Assembly: GCA_020722165.1 (NCBI GenBank)
Contig: DYLI01000019.1
Location: 1-10,525, forward strand
Reading direction: 5' to 3'
Length of the DNA stretch: 10,525 bases
DNA from: Halothiobacillus neapolitanus
GTDB taxonomy: Bacteria > Pseudomonadota > Gammaproteobacteria > Halothiobacillales > Halothiobacillaceae
Positions 5,558 to 10,525 of this stretch are shown piece by piece; positions within the stretch are counted from its first letter, which is position 1, and each line of letters opens with the position of its first letter. The notes under the pieces were generated by a model that did no database searches, was not told the DNA's origin, and was given only the letters and a program-made list of their open reading frames with translations. A program made the translations under genes and the position numbers.

Positions 5558-6193
5558 TTAAAGCATAAATAAATTGGAAAAACGGCGAGCCGCAGCTTCA
5601 ATATCCTGCGCTGCAAACACTGCTGAAATCACGGCCAGCATATCCGCGCCCGAACTGACAAGCGATGCCGCATTGTCGAGCTTAATTCCGCCTATCGCAC
5701 ATATTGGTATATGCAGCTTTTGCTTTGCCGTAGCTAACAACTCCAACGTTGCGGGTGTGGCATTAGGTTTGGTGCGTGATGGAAAAAACGCGCCAAAGGC
5801 GACGTAATCTGCGCCTTGTTGTTCGGCTTCAATGGCGAGTTCAAGGCTGTTGTAGCAGGACACACCAATGATTGCGCCCTGCCCCAGTCGCTCACGCGCA
5901 TGGCTCAAGGCGGCATCATCCTTACCTATATGTACGCCGTCGGCACTCACCTGGGCGGCAAGTTCGATGTCATCGTTGATGATGCTTAACGCACCATATT
6001 CGCGGCATAAGCGCACGATATCTGCGGCGAGCTTCAAACGCAGGTCGGGCAAATCACGTTTGTCGCGGTACTGCACAATGCGCGCTCCACCGCGCAGAGC
6101 GGCAGCAACCCGTGCACCGAATTGCTCATCAGGAATCAGCGCGGCATCGGTAATGGCGTACAGGCCGCGCAGTTTGGCATTGCGGGTGTTCAA
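5558..6193 (-). CDS. thiE: Thiamine-phosphate synthase
   Basis: TIM-barrel enzyme that joins HMP pyrophosphate and thiazole phosphate to thiamine phosphate, the last condensation of vitamin B1 synthesis. It has 211 residues, as in the family. Motifs in order: GLYAITD (10-16), VQYRDK (40-45, pyrimidine/pyrophosphate contacts), IINDDIELA (71-79), SADGVHIGKDD (83-93), IGVSCYN (109-115), YVAFGAFFPSRTK (130-142), PICAIGGI (163-170) and a terminal phosphate-binding AVISAVF (187-193). The start codon is TTG at 6191-6193, overlapping the glk stop as TTGA, with GGAG at 6203-6206 nine bases upstream. No in-frame ATG is available near the conserved N-terminus. The overlap suggests translational coupling to glk. 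hemL follows after 44 bp. Confidence 0.95.
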   Translation of the reverse strand: MNTRNAKLRGLYAITDAALIPDEQFGARVAAALRGGARIVQYRDKRDLPDLRLKLAADIVRLCREYGALSIINDDIELAAQVSADGVHIGKDDAALSHARERLGQGAIIGVSCYNSLELAIEAEQQGADYVAFGAFFPSRTKPNATPATLELLATAKQKLHIPICAIGGIKLDNAASLVSSGADMLAVISAVFAAQDIEAAARRFSNLFML

Positions 6194-7173
6194 GCGGCCA
6201 GACTCCGCGCCATGTGTGCCGCGCCGATCAACGGTGCGCGTGGTTCAAGGACAACTTCAACCGGGATGGTTTCGAGTAGACCACGGAAACGGCCTTTATT
6301 GAGGAAACCATCCATAAACGCACCGCGTTGCAGTACAGGCAAAATTTTGGGCGCAATACCACCGCCAATCAGCACGCCGCCGATGGCGAGCGATTTAAGC
6401 GCAAGATTGGCAGCTTCGGAGCCATAAATATGCGCGAACATATCCAGCGCATGAATGCAGACCACATCTGAGCCCGCCAAGGCGCGCGCGGCGATTTCCG
6501 CGCTAGGATCAGCAGACGTTTCAATCTGTTGCAATACGCTCGCGTCCACTTTGCCGCGCCCCGTGTCGCGCAAAAAGCGCCAGATATTGAACAAGCCGGG
6601 GCCGGACAGCACGCGCTCGACACTGACATGCCCGCCGAGTTGATTGCGCATGTAGTCCAACAACGCATCTTCGTCCGCCGTGGTGGGCGCAAAGCTGCAA
6701 TGCCCGCCTTCGGTGGGTTGGGCGTGGTAGCGTGCGCCGTCCCAGAATAACAATGCTTCACCCAGACCTGTTCCGGCGGCAATCACCGCTTTCATGCCAT
6801 CATCGTTGGAGCGGGCATTGGAAAGCGCGATACGCTGCTCTGCAGGCAGGTGCAACATGCCTAGGGCGGCGGCTTCCAGATCATTTAGTAAACGCACCGG
6901 GCAATCGAGGCGCGCTTCAAGTTCGCACTCATCCAGTACCCAGGGCAGATTGGTGGTATTGCAGCGCCGTTCAACGACAGGGCCTGCCACACCGAAGGAT
7001 GCGCCATGCAGTGGGGGGTGATGCGCGCCCAAAAAAAGCTCAATAATGTCTTTAAACTGCGCATATTCACTGCTTGGGTAGGAGGCTTCGTGCTCGCATA
7101 CCAACGCGCCCTCATGCAGGCGGTAAAGCGCTAAAACAGTTTTGGTACCACCAATGTCGCCAGCGAGAAACAT
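6190..7173 (-). CDS. glk: Glucokinase
   Basis: ATP-dependent glucokinase of the bacterial Glk family (PF02685), which phosphorylates cytoplasmic glucose to glucose 6-phosphate. Its 327 residues compare with 321 in E. coli. The phosphate-binding GDIGGTK is at 5-11, with VAGPV at 62-66. LLNDLEA (95-101) carries the catalytic-base aspartate Asp98 (E. coli Asp100), AGTGLGEA is at 133-140, and the glucose-binding EGGH at 155-158. The second ATP-contacting stretch GGVLIGGGIAPKIL lies in the C-terminal third, and the end RAPLIGAAHMA is typical. The ATG at 7171-7173 has GAGGGG at nine bases, located inside or beside the stop of the upstream gene, only 6 bp away. This ties it to the phosphorylase-kinase-like protein. 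Free glucose as substrate implies internal polyglucan or disaccharide breakdown, or non-PTS uptake. Confidence 0.96.
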   Translation of the reverse strand: MFLAGDIGGTKTVLALYRLHEGALVCEHEASYPSSEYAQFKDIIELFLGAHHPPLHGASFGVAGPVVERRCNTTNLPWVLDECELEARLDCPVRLLNDLEAAALGMLHLPAEQRIALSNARSNDDGMKAVIAAGTGLGEALLFWDGARYHAQPTEGGHCSFAPTTADEDALLDYMRNQLGGHVSVERVLSGPGLFNIWRFLRDTGRGKVDASVLQQIETSADPSAEIAARALAGSDVVCIHALDMFAHIYGSEAANLALKSLAIGGVLIGGGIAPKILPVLQRGAFMDGFLNKGRFRGLLETIPVEVVLEPRAPLIGAAHMARSLAA

Positions 7174-7179
7174 ACGTTT

Positions 7180-10100
7180 TTACCCCTCGATAAGTACTAG
7201 ATTCGCGGAGGAGCCTTCGGCCACCAAAAACTCCAGCGCATGGGCGACAAACACGGCAACCTCATGCGGAGGGCGACGATAAAATGCTTCCCATGCCAAG
7301 TCACGAACCTCGCCATAACGCGAGCTATCATCGGAATGAGCATCCAGCCAGGCAAGGCGCACGGCGTGACCGATCAGTACGTCCATGACCAAATCATCCG
7401 CAAAGTGCAGATGAGGGTTGACCTGCAACACGGCAACCAACGCACCTAGCCCTTCAATAATTAATTGACGGTACTCCGCAGCAACCACTTTATTGAGCAG
7501 ATGATCGACCCGCAAGGCAAAGTTTTTCTCCCACGCGGTATTTTCAGACAGTAATTGCACACTATCCAGTCGATTTTTGCGATTGTATTTGTCACCAATC
7601 ACCAAGGCGCGACAGTGACGCAGTACATCCCAAACCTGCGGATAAAAACGCTCGGGCAAGCTACCAATCGCGCCTTTGGCCTGCCGCCATAGCAGCCAGT
7701 CCTCAACCGTGTTGGCTGTACTTGTGGCATTCATGTCTTGATTAAATTGCACCGCGACGATCGGGTTGGGCGTGGTCGAAATATGCAGTGATTCAACCCG
7801 ACCCAAAATGCGTTCTTCATCGCCAAAGTGTTCTAGCAAGGCATGTAAACGCGCAAATAAACCATGTGGCGGCTCTTCCATGAGTGCATCAAACGCCGCA
7901 TCGAGAGATATATTTCTTTCTGCGGCTATTCCCGCAATGAGTAATTGCAATAAATGCCCAATGCGTAGTGTCAGGATGTCTCGAATCAGGTCATATTCAT
8001 TTTTGGCAATATGTCCAAGATAAACGATTAATTCTTGGGTAAGAACGCGCTCACGTTCATCTTGCCCGCAAAAGTTGCGAATCATGGCGAGGGTTTCAAG
8101 ATTACCCATAGGTGCATGAATAATGGCACGACGGCTATAGGCTCGCCCGACCGTAAGCTGCTTTTGACGCACCAGAATATCCATTACAGCGATTTCGAGC
8201 TGGGTATCTACCTTACCCAATAAATCGGTGGCACGGCGTAACACGCTCCAAAGACGTAAGCGTCCTGCCCGATCAAAAACATCTTGGGTTAAATCGCGCA
8301 AGAGCAAAGGTTCTTGTGTCGCGTGATGTTTGAACGGTGTAGGTGCCTCAACACCATGACGCGCAACGAGGGTCACTAGATATTCAATGTGAGCGTAGGT
8401 ATTGCTACTCAATGCGAGTGCAGCAAATAAAGCTTCGCTGGAATCATCCAAATTGAGCGCTGCAAGCTCATGGTTGCTCAAAGTCTGGGGGGGATTTTGG
8501 CTTTCGTGCAAAATGGAGCTTTGAATGGCCGTGCGTGGCAAACCATCATTCTCAAGACTAAAGCTTTCAGCGGTATAAACATGCTCGGCGGCACAGTTTT
8601 GTACCAACTGGCTCAGACGCCCCGTGCGCACCGGAGTGTCATCGCACTCGCCGTCACTCAATTCACGCAACAAATTAAGCAAATGCGTGTGATCCGCGCC
8701 ATTGAGCATGTCGCAGGTAATCCAGAGTGTGACCAGTGGCATCCCTGGTTCGCGCCAATAGCGATGCACGAAGCCGATTTCAGAACGAAGGCGGCGGGTG
8801 AGATAGACATTGTCAAGATTAAGATAAAAATCATCTCGATCAAGCAGTTGTGGTACAAAGCTCACGAGTTTCCCAGCTAAGGCATACACCCTAGAGGTGG
8901 TAAGAATGCGCATACGACGGGATGGCCGCCCAGTCATACCGAGTTTGAAATTACGCCCCAACACACTGAATAACTTAATCAATTTGCGCGAATGTGCCAC
9001 GCAAATCGGGCTGACTTGCTGCAATACTTCGGCACGAATGCCCACATGATCAAGACGTTCTTGCACATGCAGATTTTCAGCAATCACGGCAATTTGCACC
9101 GGGCGGTGATAACGCTTACCTAAACGCAAGCGCCGCCCGAGGGGGTCAATGTCGGCAGGGCGCAACAAGTCATCCTGAATCAGCTTGCCGAGAATAAATA
9201 GGCTTTGCGCCCAAACCAAGGGCAAGTTTTCATTCGGCTGGCGTATTTGACTACCGGGTTGAGCACGCTCAGCCTCAATTCGATCGGCAGGAACAAAATA
9301 TAATTCGGGCAAGAGCGCCATGCCATTTTGCTCAATCGCCAGACGATTGAGAGCTTCACGGTAAAATTTCGCTTCCAGTGTTTTACCGAGAAACAGGTTA
9401 TTCAGCAAAAGATAGGTAAAAAATAGCGGCCACTCAGATTCAATATGTTCAAATTGTTTTAACTCGTGTGATTCATAGTGCAGACGAGAAGCATCTTCCA
9501 AAACCGTCTGATGACCATCGAGTAAAAAACGTTTACAGCCGAAAGCGCCTTGCAGTTTATTAACCACTTCGCGCTGGGTTTGTTCGATACTAGCCACATT
9601 GCGCACGGCAAACGCCGGGAAACCAATGACTGAAAGCAAGGCGGCATCCACTTCTTTCGAGTTGGATTCGCGCGGTAACAAAGTTTTCAGCGTGATTTCA
9701 GTGCGCGCAATTTCATCCGGCAAAACATGCACGGTAGACTTTTCATCACCTTCGCCACCATACAAATCGAAGCCATTCATGACCTCTAGTGCGGCTAGTG
9801 CCATGCCGATGGAACTTGAGTTCAGTTCGCGGATACCGTGATTGGTCTTGTGTCCGCGCTCCCAAATACCAAAATCGGGTGTCGAATAGGCGCGACCAAT
9901 GTAGTACACAAGGTTTTGTACAAAATCGACTTCATCCTGGTTAAAAATGATACGCAGACCAGAGGCGGTCATTTGCGCCAGCATCAGCAAATACAGCGAG
10001 GTCGCATCAAGCTGTAAATGCCCCCAGGCATCGTCGCCCACGACCTCATTGCCGGTCTTGGTATCGTATTTGGCGTGCAGCGCATCAAGTGGATTTTGTG

Positions 10101-10485
10101 TTTTTTTGAAGGTTTCAACCTTGTGCGACTGGCGCATCATGGCAAACAACAAGCCGCGCATCAGCTTGACCACGCTTTGCTCCAGCAGGTAGGCGCGCGC
10201 CGGGTCGGTATCCGCACGACGATAGGCCAGACCCATGCCCCACACAGCAAGAATGCTGTACACATTGTCGCGCACCCAGGCATCGGTGTAATCACCATGC
10301 GCGCTTACGGCGGTGCTGGCAGGCAAAAGACCTGTGACCGGATGCTGACGCGCCAGAATAATGCGTTCGACTTCGTCATCCAAGAGATGTAAGCGGCTGA
10401 TTTGATCGTCTTTATCACCGCGCCGTGGAGCCTTGTTGCCCCAGCCTGCGGTGATGTCATCGCCTGCAGAAACTGCATCGCTCAT
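7180..10485 (-). CDS. Phosphorylase kinase alpha/beta-like protein, GH15-related
   Basis: A 1101-residue protein similar along its whole length to the alpha subunit of animal phosphorylase kinase (about 1235 residues), from memory of that sequence. The N-terminal (alpha/alpha)6 glucoamylase-like domain spans about 40-440: HPVTGLLPAS (48-57), DAWVRDNVYSILAVWG (68-83), LEQSVVKLMRGLL (101-113), GDDAWGHLQLDATS (150-163), FGIWERG (205-211), NSKEVDAALLSV (275-286), LLPELY (391-396) and LVWAQSLFILG (423-433). The middle includes GRPSRRM (519-525). The C-terminal third has QLTVG (776-780), VLTQELIVYL (814-823), LRIGHLLQLL (840-849), RFYPQVWDVL (946-955) and EYRQLIIEGL (1004-1013), all with animal counterparts. 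Glu209 and Glu394 sit where GH15 has its acid and base. No CaaX end and no kinase or calmodulin gene is visible. The start ATG at 10485 has GAGG at eight bases; it heads the glk operon within the window. All three frames upstream close before or at this start, one as ATGA. Hydrolase, glucan-binding or regulatory roles are all possible. Confidence 0.93.
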   Translation of the reverse strand: MSDAVSAGDDITAGWGNKAPRRGDKDDQISRLHLLDDEVERIILARQHPVTGLLPASTAVSAHGDYTDAWVRDNVYSILAVWGMGLAYRRADTDPARAYLLEQSVVKLMRGLLFAMMRQSHKVETFKKTQNPLDALHAKYDTKTGNEVVGDDAWGHLQLDATSLYLLMLAQMTASGLRIIFNQDEVDFVQNLVYYIGRAYSTPDFGIWERGHKTNHGIRELNSSSIGMALAALEVMNGFDLYGGEGDEKSTVHVLPDEIARTEITLKTLLPRESNSKEVDAALLSVIGFPAFAVRNVASIEQTQREVVNKLQGAFGCKRFLLDGHQTVLEDASRLHYESHELKQFEHIESEWPLFFTYLLLNNLFLGKTLEAKFYREALNRLAIEQNGMALLPELYFVPADRIEAERAQPGSQIRQPNENLPLVWAQSLFILGKLIQDDLLRPADIDPLGRRLRLGKRYHRPVQIAVIAENLHVQERLDHVGIRAEVLQQVSPICVAHSRKLIKLFSVLGRNFKLGMTGRPSRRMRILTTSRVYALAGKLVSFVPQLLDRDDFYLNLDNVYLTRRLRSEIGFVHRYWREPGMPLVTLWITCDMLNGADHTHLLNLLRELSDGECDDTPVRTGRLSQLVQNCAAEHVYTAESFSLENDGLPRTAIQSSILHESQNPPQTLSNHELAALNLDDSSEALFAALALSSNTYAHIEYLVTLVARHGVEAPTPFKHHATQEPLLLRDLTQDVFDRAGRLRLWSVLRRATDLLGKVDTQLEIAVMDILVRQKQLTVGRAYSRRAIIHAPMGNLETLAMIRNFCGQDERERVLTQELIVYLGHIAKNEYDLIRDILTLRIGHLLQLLIAGIAAERNISLDAAFDALMEEPPHGLFARLHALLEHFGDEERILGRVESLHISTTPNPIVAVQFNQDMNATSTANTVEDWLLWRQAKGAIGSLPERFYPQVWDVLRHCRALVIGDKYNRKNRLDSVQLLSENTAWEKNFALRVDHLLNKVVAAEYRQLIIEGLGALVAVLQVNPHLHFADDLVMDVLIGHAVRLAWLDAHSDDSSRYGEVRDLAWEAFYRRPPHEVAVFVAHALEFLVAEGSSANLVLIEG

Positions 10486-10525
10486 GTTGTCACCCTCTCT
10501 TCAATCCGCAACCAGCCGTCCATGC

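Noticed and set aside
5514..5558. 15-residue N-terminal extension of HemL from the upstream ATG
   Set aside because: The extension is absent from the family and a good AGGAG precedes the internal ATG at 5513.
10482..10525. C-terminal end of an upstream gene on the minus strand, possibly ending at an ATGA overlap with the PhK-like gene
   Set aside because: All three frames have a stop within the last 44 bases, so the true frame and identity cannot be decided from this much sequence.

Overview
The window reads as ordinary chromosome of a proteobacterium, most likely a gammaproteobacterium or a close relative. The signs are a YqiB-type DUF1249 gene, an isc-type iron-sulfur cluster, the C5 tetrapyrrole gene hemL (rather than ALA synthase) and a thiE-hemL pair. 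Genus cannot be fixed from the sequence. I see no transposase, phage gene, CRISPR array or integron.

Layout. Bases 1-341 (minus) hold the N-terminal part of NAD kinase, cut by the window edge. A tRNA-Arg(CCU) gene with encoded CCA lies behind it on the same strand (450-526). The plus strand then carries a DUF1249 gene (603-1070) and a compact iron-sulfur operon, iscR-iscS-iscU (1178-3324). That operon starts at a promoter overlapped by two GACTAAATT boxes and ends at a near-ideal intrinsic terminator (3349-3385). The 230 bp after it contain no gene but several inverted repeats, including a REP-like palindrome. Everything from 3620 to the right edge is on the minus strand. In transcription order this is a 1101-residue protein resembling the alpha subunit of animal phosphorylase kinase (GH15-like), then glucokinase, thiamine-phosphate synthase (thiE), glutamate-1-semialdehyde aminomutase (hemL), a probable weak terminator, and a small exported cysteine-free thioredoxin-like protein.

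How the genes work together. IscS takes sulfur from cysteine and IscU assembles the cluster; IscR should control their promoter. This IscR has lost all three cysteine ligands of its own cluster (C92, C98 and C104 in E. coli numbering) but keeps the fourth ligand His107, the DNA-reading helix and promoter boxes. It may therefore not sense clusters in the known way. The operon also lacks iscA, hscB, hscA and fdx, although IscU keeps the HscA-binding LPPVK motif.

On the other strand the phosphorylase-kinase-like protein and glucokinase are 6 bp apart, which points to a shared role in alpha-glucan or glucose use or its control. glk overlaps thiE by TTGA (TTG start), and thiE-hemL follow directly, so a sugar module is fused to a cofactor-synthesis module. 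The two observations most worth pursuing are the cysteine-less IscR and the full-length bacterial phosphorylase-kinase-alpha homologue that keeps both GH15-type glutamates.
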